Source: Lytechinus variegatus
Lineage: Eukaryota > Echinodermata > Echinoidea > Temnopleuroida > Toxopneustidae
Direction of reading: 5' to 3'
Assembly: GCF_018143015.1 (NCBI RefSeq)
Contig: NC_054741.1
Location: 7,194,683 to 7,258,682, forward strand
DNA: 64,000 nucleotides
A program made the position numbers and the translations under genes. Within the stretch, counting starts at the first letter, position 1. Each line of letters opens with the position of its first letter. Positions 22,481 through 37,400 of the stretch are shown in pieces. The notes beneath the pieces were generated by a model. The model saw nothing but the letters and a program-made list of their open reading frames with translations, was not told the DNA's origin and did no database searches.

Positions 22481-25400
22481 ATGTTCCGTGCAAAATTGAT
22501 ATCTTTCATGTCTTTGATGTTGTTGGGAGTTATAGCGGTGTGCTGTATTTCGGGATCGTCTGCTAACAGGAATGTGTACCGAAATGTTGGACCTTACAAA
22601 TGGCGGTTGGATGGATGGCCCTCGAACAGGGAGCCGGGGTTCAAGGCGAGGATTTCGCAAAACGGCCTTGACTTTCGTGAGTTTGATTACCATTAATATT
22701 CTCATTATAGTCGACAGTAAACTGGAAATACCAGTGCGTTAATTTCTTTGTGATTGCATAGTCTCTTATATAGGCATATGTCAAGTATGTCCTTTGTATT
22801 TTTGTTGTATTGATGATGATCTTTAAAACCAGGGCATGATTAACGATATTATAATTACGCTAATAGAGAGACGGACATTAGGTTATGAAAAATCAAGTCA
22901 AGAGACGGACCAAAGGTTTCTATGGGATGCATTTTGATTGCATAATAATGATAGGGCTAATACCATTTATCATGGCTTGTCTTGCACCCAGCATTAAAGA
23001 CACAAAAGCTAAATGGAGGCATGGGTCCGACGAGCCCCTTTGTGACTTTTTAAACAACGAAGAACCAGAGATAAGGGGAAGGGAGGAGAGCAAGAAGAAG
23101 GAAGATTCAAAGCGCCACCCTCGATCCCTGTAACAGTCCCAAACATCACAATTAAGTTAACGTTGTATAATGTATCCGTGATAATTGAAAATAAAATAAA
23201 TCTGTTATTGTCCTACTGTCGTGGTACTTGACAAGCATTTCATGATAACAAACTGTGTGGTATGATAACAAACTGTGTGGTATAGCTTGTTTACACAGAG
23301 GCAATTCTTACATCTATATCATTCTCATTTGTATTGATTTGTTCCAATAATGGTCTTTGACCAACGTCTTCTTTCATTTTGACCCGTGTATTAATGTCTC
23401 ATTAATACGGATTCCAGTTTTTTCCTTTAATTTGTTGAGTATTTGTTACAGGTTTCGTGTTATGTGAATTTTGAAGTATGTAAATAAATCAAACGAAAAC
23501 ACGAAAGATGGTCATGTTTACCCTGTGGGGAAATTCGGCAGGAAACACATACAAAAATACATTGCAACTAAGATTGAATTTGTGTTTTTGGATATAAAGG
23601 GGAAGTAAACAAAAATAATTCTTTGCTAATACGAAATACGAGGGTGAATCACAGAAACATCTATCCAATATGATTATTTGAGCTTTGGATCCCTGTTATA
23701 AAATCGCAAACAGAACAAGTCAAACATTATATTTCTATTGTGAGACAAATTCAACAAAAATCTTTTATATTGGTAAGAATTAAGAACACAGATTTGAGTA
23801 CAAAATTCGTATTTTCCTAATATTGCTGTATTTATCAATGTTAACCGACCAAACGTTATTTTTTAAATATATTTAATCATAATTATGATCCTAATCAAAA
23901 TCAATGAGAGACATCGTTTAACAATTCTCCCAGCTTTTTCTTCCAATACCCCCCCCCCCCACATGCAGAAGAGGAAAACAAGAACATGACGAATAAGAAA
24001 TTAAACTTGATCTGTGTTCCAATAGTCGAGATTTCCTTATCGATTTATAAGCGTAAATATGATTTACTAGATATGAAGAGTTAATAAAAAGTCAAATATT
24101 GTGCATGTTAATACTTCCAAAGTGAAACAATGGGAAAGTTTAGTTAAAAAAGACTGTATTTTATGGGGGTATAGATGTGTCTACTTTTCTATGTTAAGAA
24201 TAGAATATGCTACATGTATTTTATTTTGTGTGATTTAAAAGAATTGAAGTTAGTGACAAAATAATGCAAAACATTGAATACAAAATAAGTATGCGCATGA
24301 CATTATTGAACATTATTGTTCGCAGGGTTTACCATGACTTCATTTTGTTCAGATATTCTATTTACTTTCTTTTGTTTGATTTCCTAAACGGGGAATTCCC
24401 CTCTTGAATAATCTTCATGCCCCACTGGGTAGCATTTTAAAGGGAAATCCCAGACGAATTCGCACTCAACAGACCAATGCACGTAGGTAATGATGACTGC
24501 AATTGGATAAACATTCTGATGCCCATAATTGGCCAAATATCAGAACGCACATGGGCAAAAGAATTGGTATTGAATAGGTGAATTATTCACGCTAAACTTC
24601 TTCTTTATTTTTATCCCAATTAATTCATATTTCGCAATTCGTGTAGCATTTTATTTCATATTCAGAGCGAAGTCAAGCAACGATAACTGTTGTAAATGTC
24701 GGCACTTAACGTGTAACGGGGGATGGGTGGAGGGGGGGGGGGCTTGAGCCCAAGGACTCGCAGAGCGTCCACGATAAAAAAAGGAATATATTGAAAACGG
24801 GTGGAATATAATAATATTATATAATTATTGTGCCAACCTGTGTCACAATTTTTTTTGTGTGTGTATGTAAAAAAGGTTCACAATTTTTGCCCATAACCAA
24901 TGTCTGGTCACATTTTTTTTTTTTTTTTTGGGGGGGGGCTTATTCCATCACTGTATTGATGCGCCTAAGACATGTAAGATAATGATGTTCAATTTCAGCG
25001 CTTGATACACGTTCATGACAGAAGGATATATCTTAGTTTGTAAACATATTTTGGTTTGTTGACATCAATCCACTCCTTTAGGAACGCTCAAATTACTGGA
25101 CCAACAAAATTGAATTTAACATCGCCACGGGTACATGAGGGTGACAATTGTTTCTTCAATTCAATTTGATTTTATCTTATTCAATTCAATATAAAAAAAA
25201 TCATTACATCAACAGGTATAAACATAAGAATCAAAATACAATTATCATGATTATAGAGAAATACATGATTAAAAATGGAAATGGAAAATATATATGAACT
25301 TCTTCCAACTGAAGGATGTTACGCTTCGATTGGGGTTGGACCCAGGTCCGAGTGCTATAAAGACGATAAATTGCATTATAATAACGCATTATTGAATTCA

Positions 25401-28400
25401 AAATCAAATTTTAAATCAAAATCAAATTAGAATTCGTGGTTATTCATTTCCAATAGAATGTTAGTTTATTATAGAGTTACACGTATAACTGAAAAAAAAT
25501 CAATCTTACAAACGAATTATTCTTGTAATTCCATAGACTCATTAAGCATAAAGACATGATACAGTTTGATGAATATAATTTATGTGGAACATGGAGATAT
25601 CCTCTAAAAAGAATTGTTTTCGAAAAAAAAAATATCTGAAATACAATGATCAATAAACTTGTTCACAATCTACAAATTCGATTTTACCTATATCAACCAC
25701 ATTTGGGCATGAAAAGGAAAATAGTATTAAACATTCGATAATTTTCTGGATATCATGTTGGAATATGTAACAAAATAAGATTAACGAAATCAATTCGTTC
25801 AATCGCGACTATTCAATAAATTTCTGCTCCTCAAAATGTTTTAATTGATGCGCCAACGTCATGTATAGGCATATGGTGAAGTTGATTCACAGGGGCTGCA
25901 GAACGGTTTTCAAAGTGGGGGGGGGGGGCTCACCATGCTAAAAATCACAATTTTATGGTCATTTTTACGTTTTTGTACACGGTTTTGGAAAAAAAAGTGG
26001 GGGCTAGAACCCCCCCCCCCCCCGGTTCCGTGGCCCCTGATTCAGATGTGTTTATAATATTATTAACAGCATATATTTTTTATCATTATTGTTTCTATAT
26101 TGTGTAATATCAGGAGCAGTATAATGGCGTTGAAGGATTTGGGGTTTGCGTATTTAGAACCATGTTAGCATCACCATCCGTGTTCACAAATAAACTATGA
26201 CATTTTGTGTATTTTCATTTCAGTGAGAGATGTCGGTATTCACATGCTACAAACGAAGATTCAGCAGCTTACCATTCCTGACATTCACGGCAAGGCTGAC
26301 GTCAAAGTCGGTCATATTTATTATGACGTCACAAAGTAAGTAGTATGTTTGCTACAAATACATTTTTTTTCAATTCATCATTATCATAGCTTTTATCATT
26401 ACAATCATTAAAAGTAGTAGGAGTATAAGTAGTAGTAGTATAGTAACTTGCCACTGATTTCAGCGAGGTCGTAACGAGTGACACAAAAAAGTCTGCATGT
26501 ATGTTAACTTTAATAATTATCACTTTTGAAACTGTAATTGTGATTGGTAATTGATTCCTTATTTTCAGAATGCACATAACGACTTTCTCTATCCCCTCGG
26601 CTACTCTGACTACCAATCCGACAGCTGGTGGGCTAACACTGAAGACGAGCGGGGTATCTATTAAGGTGCATGGGGACTGGCATTACAGTACTCATGGATT
26701 GTAAGTACCTAGAACATTCTCTGTTATCGTCATCCTGGTCTTGCTAGCGTGGGCGGAAATTCCAGGCGGGACGCCCCCACCCCACTCAAAATAGTTGGGG
26801 GACACAATATCAAATGTTCCCCTACTTTTTTTGGTCTTGTAAGATGGAAAGAGATACATCATTCAAAATTGCAATAAAACATGTATTTTGGACGAGATAA
26901 CCTCCCTGTTTGGGTGATAACCTTTTCCTTTCTTTTTTTTGCTTGTGAAATTTTCCAGCCCCTGGCCCCCCTACCTTTGGGGAGAGATTTCCGCCCATGC
27001 TTGCTAGTGTAGGTTCCTTATTTGTCTACCAATTTACATTTAACAAATTTAGAAATAACAAGGAAAAGCTAATGACATCCTTCAATCTCAGATTAGCTGA
27101 TGGTAAATTTGTTTTAAAAATTGTTGTAATTATTATTATAACGAGTCCTAATGGAACGGGACACCGTACCAACATGGTTGCATCAGAAAATTCCCTTCCA
27201 GTCGTTATTTTCTCTCATTTGTAAAATTTTGATTTTTAGATTTTATATGAATTTTTATTAACTTCAGTAGATTTTAAAAATGCCTAAAATATTGTTTAGC
27301 GGCCTTTAGCGCTTATCTTTTGGAATGACTAATCTGACGATAGGTCTTTTCATCATGATAAACTTCTTTGTCGGTAAAATGGATTTTTCAGAAAATGATA
27401 ACTAACAATAGAGGGTTTAAACAGAATTGAATTAAAGCAGGCCTTTTTCTCGCCACATAATTTTCTCGCGATCGGAACATGAACAGTAAAGGACAATATG
27501 CGTGGTCGTGTGATCCAGTGGTTAGACTCATAATCGCAAGGTTGTGAGTTCGAATCCCCACTCTGCCATTGTCTCCACTTTGATAAGAAGGCCCAAGAGT
27601 AATATCTGTTGTCTATAAGGTCAGCCTCTATGACTGAACCTATACGTAAAATGTTTCCTAGGTAATTGTTATATATCAGCTTTGCGTTTACCAGCAAAAA
27701 AATGCTGTCGATTTCCTACGGGAGCTATACCAAAAAACAGAAACAGAAACAATACTGATGTCGAAAGAGGGTCTTGGTGTTTAGGGGAAAACTTCACAGT
27801 CTGGTTTATTTTCTCTTCTCTCATCCTGACTCCAACAGTATCCACATTTCCGACTCTGGTAGTTTTGACGCTGGTGCCAATTCGATCACACTTACTGTAA
27901 CGTTGAGGATAGGTGAGTTTTAAGATTAAAATGATAGATACATATATAATGTTTATCCATTTTGCAGATAATCAAAACAGAAAATACGGGTCGTCCGTGG
28001 ATTCGGCGGAAGTCGGGTATCACTTATGAAATCGAGAAGAAGAAGTCTGAAACGTCACGTTTTTAAGCTGTAGTTTCCGTAACTACTACTACTGAATTGT
28101 CCTCTCTTTTGAGAAGCCTTTTCAAGTTTAGGCGTAAACCTCTTTGGAGGCAAAAATAGATCATAGCATTCAGAAAATGGTTGCTAAATGCGATATACAC
28201 AACGACAAAATGTGCCAACTCTGGAATCGGTTTGTTATAGAACGTCACAATAAATATGCCGACAATATACGGAGTCCATACAAAGTAAAAGGCTCCAAAC
28301 ATTGCTGTGTTCGTGATTGCCGCTTTTAGTTTCCCGCCGATTCTTGTTGGAATATCTTGCTGCTTTCCTTCTGTTTTATTTTCATTTGCAACCCGTCTAT

Positions 28401-31400
28401 TTTGCTTGTAGGCTGTCCTCAGAACTACGATGTTTAGGTACCCTGTAATACAACCTACGACACAAACGTTCGCGATGTAAAAGAGCATGGAGGGGTTGTC
28501 AATGTAGAGCGATGCTCCCGGATCGAAATCACAGCTATCGGTGAAAATTTCATGAAACATCCTTGCGATCGATAACACCAAACCATATCCAATCGAAATC
28601 GCTATCATCATTTTGATACGCACCCTCGGTATCATAGCCCAATATCGCATTGGTTTCATAATCGCAAAATAGCGATCAATGCTAATTACCGTAAGAAGAA
28701 CGTTCGATTGCGATACGAATGTTGTGCATGGTGCGGCGATGACAGCGCATGTTACACGGTGGTTCAAAAAAAGGGACCGGTCGAATTCGAAGACGATACG
28801 AGTGCCGAAGCACACCAGCCCTCCGAGTGTATCGATCACAGCCAAGCAGACTAAACATAGACGGGTATTTTCTCCGAATTTGTTCGGCGTTCGTGGTAAA
28901 ACGACCAAAATTAAAACATTGAAGCAGGCGGTGATGAATATACCCAGAAAGCAGGCAGTAATCGACATTATTCGATAGTGGTCCGGAAGACCGTCCACGA
29001 GAGAAGCATTTAATGAGAGTGACGTCATGGTGTGATCTATCAATTCATAACGACCTATTGATCTAAAAGAGTAGATTTTTAAGTTGAAAGTAACGCTAAA
29101 ACTATAGCTTTTATTATTGGAATTATTCAGTACAATATTTTCCTTTTTAATAATTGATCATTGAGCTCTGGCAAGTTCAAAATCTGTCAGCAATGTTCAA
29201 CTCATACGTCATCACGCGACATCACAGAGGCATCATCTTGTATCGCAATTACCTAGTCATGTTATCCACTCGGAATCCACTCTTGACGCTGCCAAACTAG
29301 CATGGAATCTTTCTATTGCGTAATATTAATATGAAGTATAATTAGACATGTCATATCATTCGTAAAAAATATAAATTCTAATCAATAGCAGAGTAGTCAT
29401 GATGATCGCTGTGCAATCTCTCATCTTACAAAAACTGTTGAATTGAATGTATAGGCAACAATGTTATTACCGTCTCATTCTGTTTCAATTTCGGTCGTCG
29501 GCGGGAGTGTATCACGGAGGTTTTAGTTGAAACTGCAATTGGTCCGAAATCGGCGCTCAGTGCAGCGTTTCTACTTTCCCGACTTACTATACATGTAGAT
29601 CCAACAGTTGTCCTTCCAATAGCATCTCTTGTGAATCATTTCGTCTCGCACGGACATGACGGATGTAGTATATGACAAGCTGTAACTATTCCATAGTTCT
29701 GTGCTACAAAAAGTTAAAAAAATTTCTCGAAAGTGCCGTCCATCCACACATGATTTAGCTGTCATTTACGAATTCCATAGATCTCTTTTCAATGATGAAT
29801 GGACACCAGCTAGCTATAGAGCAGAAAATAGCCTTCTGCTGCTGGAATAGGATTGGAGTAATTAATTTCAAAGGCCTATTTATATTTGCCGGTTTAGGGA
29901 CGTTGAATACAATCGGGTAATTAATCGATATGTCTTATATAATATTTTATTCCAGCCGATCAGGTTCTCTTTCTAACCCGTTTTCATTAGCATGATTACT
30001 CAGGGTAAAAGTCACTGACGCGTTGAATAATTAAATTCTTCATGAAACGCGAATAATATTGTAAACAACCACTTATCTATTTTTATTTGTCATTATGAAA
30101 AGCAATTTCGATACCAGCAAGAAAATGGATGAAAACCGTTTAATTTTTCGGACCTCAAACCGTCATGGTCATTGCTCCGACTCTTCATAAGTGAACGATA
30201 CAGTTGCCGATTCCGCATTACATTTATCCTATCAAACGAAATTACACAGTAATAGAATTTATAAAAGACCTATATATTTTTGTTTAGAATGTCATGCAAG
30301 TACAACTTTCCTCGTGCCAGTCAGCAACAACGGGGACTCTACGAAAATGGTCGGCAATTCTCTCGATAATGGATTGAAAAAAGTGTACACAAAACAATTA
30401 ATTACTTTAATCGAATTACCTGGCCAATCAGCCATGTCAGTGATTGGGGCAGAAAATGTGAAGGCTATCGCTAATTAGCACCTCCATAATGCCAATTTGG
30501 CATATTCCTCCTGTCCCCTCACTCATTCCCACCCCACTCTCTCTGATTCTCTCTCCCTCCCTCTCCCCGCCCCCCCCCCCCCCCCCCCCCTCTCTCTCTT
30601 CTCTTCTCTTCTATTCTCATTTCTCTCTCCTTTCCCTCTCTCTCTTTATCTAATATTCTTTCTATCTCTCCCTTTCTCCAGCTATCGTGATGCTTTTACA
30701 CTTTCCCATTCTGCTATACCTCTTGTCTATCTTTCTTCCCCTCTCGCGCATCAACATTCACCACTCTCTTTCTCCTATTTTTTTTCAGGAGTTGATGCTA
30801 CCGGTCGACCTAGCATTTCATCTCAGGCATCAGACTGTTCTTTCAGTGTCGGTGGGCTTGATATCAAACTTCACGGTGGAGCCAGGTGCGTACGTCAATA
30901 GCTCGACATCACCAGTACAGGGGATTTTTCACAAAAGCTTATAAGGTTACGCACAAAGTACTATCGACTACGAAAGTACCTATTTTCAAGTGCTAGTCCA
31001 ACCTTTTTTAATGCAAAATCAGCTTTGGTTATATTTTAAATTATTTCATCTACATTAATGCATTTTTTTTCATTTTGTATTATGTAACGCTAAATGATAA
31101 ACCACTTTATATCTCAACATAAGCCAATGTCAGCTGTAATTGGATTGGGACATGCAGTTTGACGTGTCATAGTTCAGTCGTATGGAAGGTTAAGTACGAA
31201 CAACATTATATGAAACCGTCCCTTGGCATAAAGTGAGCATGGTGGAGATGGTCTCATTTATGATTTCAGAACGTTCTCTCCGCCAAAAATATTTGCATAA
31301 ATTTGATTCTATAGAGGGAAACGTATTTGAGTGCACTGGTTATTACAAAGGAGGGAGTAATTACTGTCATCCTTCATACATCCCCTACCTATCCCCGCTC

Positions 31401-34400
31401 TATGGTAAAAACAATCAAACAAACACACACCCCCACACACACACACACACGCACACACCACAACCAAATGCAGGTGTGGATACAGATACCATAGGTATTA
31501 TGCATTTTGGGACATTGTTTAGGCCTAAACCGGGGTCGTACTTGAATGCCATCAACCTTAAAGGGGAATCCAACCCAAATAAAAACTTGTTTTTATAAGG
31601 AAAAGAAAAATCAGACAAGTTGATAGTGAAAGTTTGAACAATATTGGACAAACAACAAGAAAGTTATGAATTTTTAAAAGTTGTAAATATTGGTAATCAC
31701 TATACCCATGGAGACTTCAAATTGGCCGCATATGGGATGTCATAGTGATGTAAGGCAAGGACTACTCTTCCATGTACTCCAATACATATTATGGCTAAAC
31801 TGTCATTTTTCCCAAAAGTTTTATTTCAAATTATATTTTTCTTTCATGAGGACATACTACAATATACTACCTGGGCTATATTTAGATTACTGCCCCAGGG
31901 GAATGGGTACTTAGGAGAAAACCACAAATCCCTGATAATAAAGTACATGGCCTATGGGAAAGTTGTCCTTGCCCCTTGTCATAATTTACTTACACAGTTG
32001 CCAATTTGAAATCTACATAGTATTAGTGATCTCAATTTTAAAGCAGCTATAACTTTCTCATTGCTTGTCCGATTTCTTTCAAACTTTCACCATTCTGTTT
32101 AATTTATTTTTCTCCTTCCCAACATAACATTTTATGGCCAAGGCTGGATTCCCCTTTAAATTTGCAGCCATTTTATAGGCTAACAAAAAACTCCAAGAGA
32201 CCGAGCCCGATTCAGAAACATCACCGGTGTGATAATGGGGTGACAAACTATAACGTCCCTGATTAATATACGGCATGTGCACACCCATACAGGCACACCC
32301 ACACCTACACACCTTCCTCATTCTCTCATACAATGAACATATGAGAGATATCCAAGACTTCTGTTATAATTATTTCTCTCATTCGCAGTCTCGTGCTATA
32401 TCTTATTTTATATTATCATCTCAGAGATTGTTTTATTGCGCCAGAATTTTTTAAAATATATTTCTCCTAAACATTGACCTTACCAGCTGGCTATACAACC
32501 TATTTGATCATGACATCGGAAACGCCATCAAAGATTCTTTGAATAGTCAGGTATGTAGCCTATATATAGCCTCATTTTCTTTGAACAAATTAATAAAGAC
32601 TAACAATTTTGTACTGTAAACTTGAATATTACCCTATAGCTTGTTTAAATTTTTGGATTGTATTGCTGCATGAACAAAACAGCAATGTGATAGTAGCGAC
32701 ATCGGTTTCCGATGCTTATTATCGTATTTTCAGATTTGACAAATAGCGTCAGCTTCAGAATCAAAAAGGCAAAATTGCAATAATTTTTTTTTAAAGTTGG
32801 TAGTTTGGGTTCCAGTTCCATGCAGACTCAGTCTGTTAATCATCGGTTAGTTGGCATGGAAAAAGAACGTTGTTGTTAGCTCGGATATTGTTGATTTTCT
32901 TACTCAGATCTGTAGTACAGTTGTTGATGAGGTGAATGGCAGTTTGGAAGACGAACTTAAAACATTGCAAGGTAAGTGTTTCCAAGATCCATGCGATATT
33001 ATCTGTTTCTTTAAAAAAGATTAAAGTATGATTGAAAATCATGCTAAGGAACCAATGCACTTAAACGCGCATATCGCCTTTCATATTGATTAACGCATGT
33101 CCTACTCGCATGATGTGGCCAATGTGGCGATACGTTATAGAACGATTTTAAATTTTTATCCGATTTGTAGTCATGCTTAAATGTTTGTGAAAATAGGTCA
33201 CAACCAAAACCTTATATATCACTATTGGCATACAGGGTGTATGAAAACAGGGAAATAAAATCCAACGTTCATATCTTCATAAGATAAGATTTTGAATAAA
33301 TGCCAAATGAATGAAATTACATCAGTTGAAACATAAAAAAAACTATAGCATTTTTATGATAACCTTATGTGTTTCTTTGACCATGCATGGATCACTGAAT
33401 ACGAATATAAAAATAGTGCAAAAATCACGCAAATGGATATGCACTGTATACTTCATCGCAATGCTTTCTTATTATTGATTTAATATTATTGATATTTTCT
33501 CTCTTCTTTTCACACAAATTTTTATGAGAGAATTTAAACACTAAAACAGATCACAGACAACTGGCGAGGTTATTATTATTCTAATAATTACAATTACTAT
33601 TTTGAATGTTATCATTTATTTTTATTGGTATCAGCAATAATGTAGCATGGAAATTAATTAATTGCAATTTAGCATAATAGTTTGTTTTGCTTTAGGGTTT
33701 TTTTTTTGGGGGGGAGGTATAGATGAGTGGTTCTTGAAACCTAATCAGTCAATGCTTATATGATATAATATTATGCGTCGAAAAGGTTCAATATTTATTT
33801 AATAAATTAGTTTAAAGGATTGTATACACCCGGTATAGTTACTTGTTTCTCCGTCATGACTGTAATCCATTGCAAGAATAAATTTTATTCAATCAAACAA
33901 CTTTTTATAGGACCAGTCCGTAAGCCATCTGTTTGGAAAAGAAAGAACTCTTTAATGGTGTTAATCTCTTATTTTCCAATGTAATATTGCAATCACTGTT
34001 TTCACTTTAGTGTAGATCCTAACCTCATCAAGGGGGCAAGGTGCTGATTACGATCAACCCCTAAGCCCCTCCCCTCCCCCTCTTCCACTCTTAACTTCTC
34101 TCTATTTGAATATAGCCATCTACACTTATTTACTTCCCTCCTTTATTTTTTTTTGTGCCAGTGATTGCTCCTGTAGAAGATATCATCGAGATTGACTACT
34201 CATTGGTAGAAAGTCCTTCCTTCAACGGATCTATCAATACAGCTCACAAGGTATTGTGCTTTCTGTTTATGGTAACTCCCGTATGAACTCGGCAGGGCAG
34301 CATTATGCTGGTAAAAGGCAAGCTGGTATATAACTAATTACCTAGGAAACATTTTACGTCTAGGTTAATCAGTCAGAGTTGCTGACCTAGACGACAGAGG

Positions 34401-37400
34401 GCCTTGGGCCTTTTTACCAATGAGGAGACAATGGCAGAGTGGGGATTCGAGCTCACAACCTTGCGGTTACGAGTCCAATACTCTAACCATTGGACCATAC
34501 GACCCATTCGAAATAAGATCGACAGCTCATCTGTTTCATCTTTTCTTTGATGGAATAGATGACCATTAATATTTTTTCCGATTGTGAATACGCAAGAAAA
34601 GAGCTTCTCATCACTAGGCCATATTCGATACTGACGTTTGACATTATCATTATGTATCATAATCGTATATGAGTGTCACACAGTTGGTTCTTTACAAAGT
34701 TCCACAATCAACTAAAGAAGAAGGAGAGAGGGGGAGAAAGGGGATAAGCAAAAGGGGAAATAAGATGTTATTTTCATGAATGATACGTCAAATCTATTTA
34801 AAATGTACGTTTCTCTGTGGCACTTTATACCTCTTAAGAAATGTTGGCTATTAAAATGTTTACGTTTCTGGTCCGGTGATTAGTAGCCTAGAGTACACCA
34901 TCCGCCGAATGAGTGCATTTTAGGTAGTCATATCCGAAATTGCTAAAATGATTGTTATTAGATACCTCAAACTAGCTGCCTGATAATAATTCCTCTTCCA
35001 GGGTGAAGTGTATCCACTAGGAAACAAGACCGAATGCCCTCTACCGGTTCCTCAGATTCCACCAGATTCGGATGTTTCTCGCATGGTGTTCATCTGGATA
35101 ACCGAATATCTGCCTAACTCTGCCGGTTATGTGCTTCAGAACATCGGTTTTCTTCAGTATAACGTGACCCCAGACAACGTAAGCTAACACAAGTGGGAAA
35201 AGATCGTTATGGCGAGGTGTATGATACTTTATGTCTATTAAGCCTTGGCGCACTTCCCCCCCTCACAAAAAAAAGAAAAATCACGACCAAGAAAAAAAAG
35301 AGACTAGGAAAGAGAGAAGGGTGAAATATAATATTATTTTCTTAATATAATGTCAAATCTATCATAAAATTGGATTTAAAAAATGTCGAATTTCTTTTCT
35401 CGCTCTCAACTTTTTAATAAAATTTGCCTGATACACCATATTATTTAGCCCCCTCAACTTGTTTGGAACATTACGCCATGCACTTTTCTCTTTCTCAACT
35501 TTAAACACGTTACAAGGCTCATAGTTGATATTTGCTAATTGATTACTTTTTAACACCCCTCGTACGTATATATGGTCGTACAAGAGTTATCAAAAATGCG
35601 AAAAAGTTTTAAGTGCAATGATATAACAACAGAATCGCATGAGGTGAAAGAAAAATTTATCTATTTGTAACAGGGCACTGCGGATCGCCATTCAAGCCTA
35701 TATCTGAATTTTAATCATAGCATCAAAAAGAAAACTATTCAAATTGAATAACTCTACAATTCTCAGGATGAATGATGGAGTCGTTTTGTCATCGATTGAT
35801 ATATTTTAGACAGGCAACTTTTACCGTTTTGTCTTCATTCAGGTCCCTGCCGAGGAGAAGTATCTGCTGAACACATCAAACTTTGCTCTTGATCTTCTCA
35901 TCCCACAGGTAATGGGCTCAAGGGGGCCGGGGAGGGGTACATCAATACAGGGCTCAGGCAGGGCCCTGGGAACGATTTTTAGAGTGCAGGTGCTGAAGTA
36001 AATTCATATAACAAAAAAAATCACTACGAAATAATTTTTTTTTTACATTTTACACATCTTCCAGAATACTTGGGAGTGCTGCCTAAACATGCAACGCTAA
36101 TTTTCGGTCATCTTTTCTATATATCTTCTCGGTCATTTACATAATATGTATTTCGATTTTGTTTGATCATGTTGATGTATGAACTCGATATAGCGAAGGA
36201 AAGCCGACTGAAAAATCGTACGACTTTATCATGTTTATGATACGATTACCTATAAGCAGATCTAGAAATTGAAATCGGGCAAGTGCCCTGAAAAAGTGAC
36301 AAGTGAACAAGATAAATAAACCAATTTTTCGACAATACGAAAATAGTAAAACTATGAAAATCAAGACTTTGAAAATACATCAAAACCATACAAAAATGGT
36401 AAATTATTACTAACTGTATCATTATCATTTCAGTCTCTGTTCACTATGATTTATGAATGTAAAAATCTATCTTTAATTATTTCCTAGATTAACAAGATGT
36501 ATCCAAACATGGCTATGCAGATCAATGTGAACAGCACCAAGGCTCCAGTGGTCAAAGTAGCCTCTACCGGGGTTCAAGCTGTCTTGGTCGGGGACTTCAC
36601 CCCGTACGCAATCTTGCCCAATAAGACACTGGCGTACCTGTTCACACTCAGCGTGGTAAGTGCGAAATTCTTGTTTAGAAATAATGTTTCTCATTGACCT
36701 CTTTCGCTACAACGCAATCATTGCCTGATTCATAATTCGTGCAATTTAAATAAAGGCTACTTTAATAATTAAACCCTTTTGCCTGTTATTTTTTTGTGTT
36801 CGATTTTGACAGTTGACCGTTTATCCAAACTAAAAGAACCATCCACTATACTTGGATCCGTTAAAAGTCTACCGTCTCACATTGATGTAAAAAAGAAGGA
36901 AAATGAAGAAAAATTTTCCAGAATGTTTGGAAAGAAACCCATCCATCAACGTGTAACAGAGTAATTAATTTCAAAATTTCATATTTGTGATTCCCATTAA
37001 GCACTTGCCCCCACCATTGTAATATGAATCCCATAAATCATATCAATTTGATGGTTCATGATTGAATCATATTTCTTTTTTATGTCTGACGATATGCTAA
37101 TAATGCACGGGTCAAATCGTTTTCAAATTTCTGATAAAATGGTATATAGCCATAGAAATGATATCACAATGGAGGAGCTGCTCACAAAATTTTAAAATTT
37201 AAGACTTCGGAAACTGATGGATTGATGGATTTTGCCAATTTTTGATTGATAAGTTTCGATTTTTATATTTTTTTTTGTTAATCAAATTAACGACGGGATG
37301 AACCTAATCTTTGAAGCATAATTTTTTTTCTTTCAGACCATATCATCCAAGGTTACTGTGAACTTTACATCCAACAACATAACCTGGAACATATCGTCGT

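Larger units (their letters stand above)
22677..26223. other. BPI gene 1, intron 1 (3.5 kb)
   Basis: Holds the small ORF described separately (22927-23133), a perfect 20-bp tandem duplication at about 23242-23283, a T17G10 junction (24913-24939), and a G/C-run element at 25888-26041. The rest is AT-rich sequence with nothing recognised. Confidence 0.6.

Noticed and set aside
27501..27575. Possible functional tRNA gene
   Set aside because: A and B boxes are present, but the acceptor ends do not pair and a second copy at 34301-34505 shares a 125-bp non-tRNA tail, so it is a SINE.
33227..33475. Possible MITE with TACAGGGTGTAT / TACAGTGCATAT ends
   Set aside because: The inverted match is too short and interrupted to define an element.
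36779..36964. Frame in BPI intron 11 that might be an alternative exon
   Set aside because: No ATG start, weak acceptor, AT-rich composition, and the canonical exon 11 to exon 12 junction already gives the expected BPI frame.
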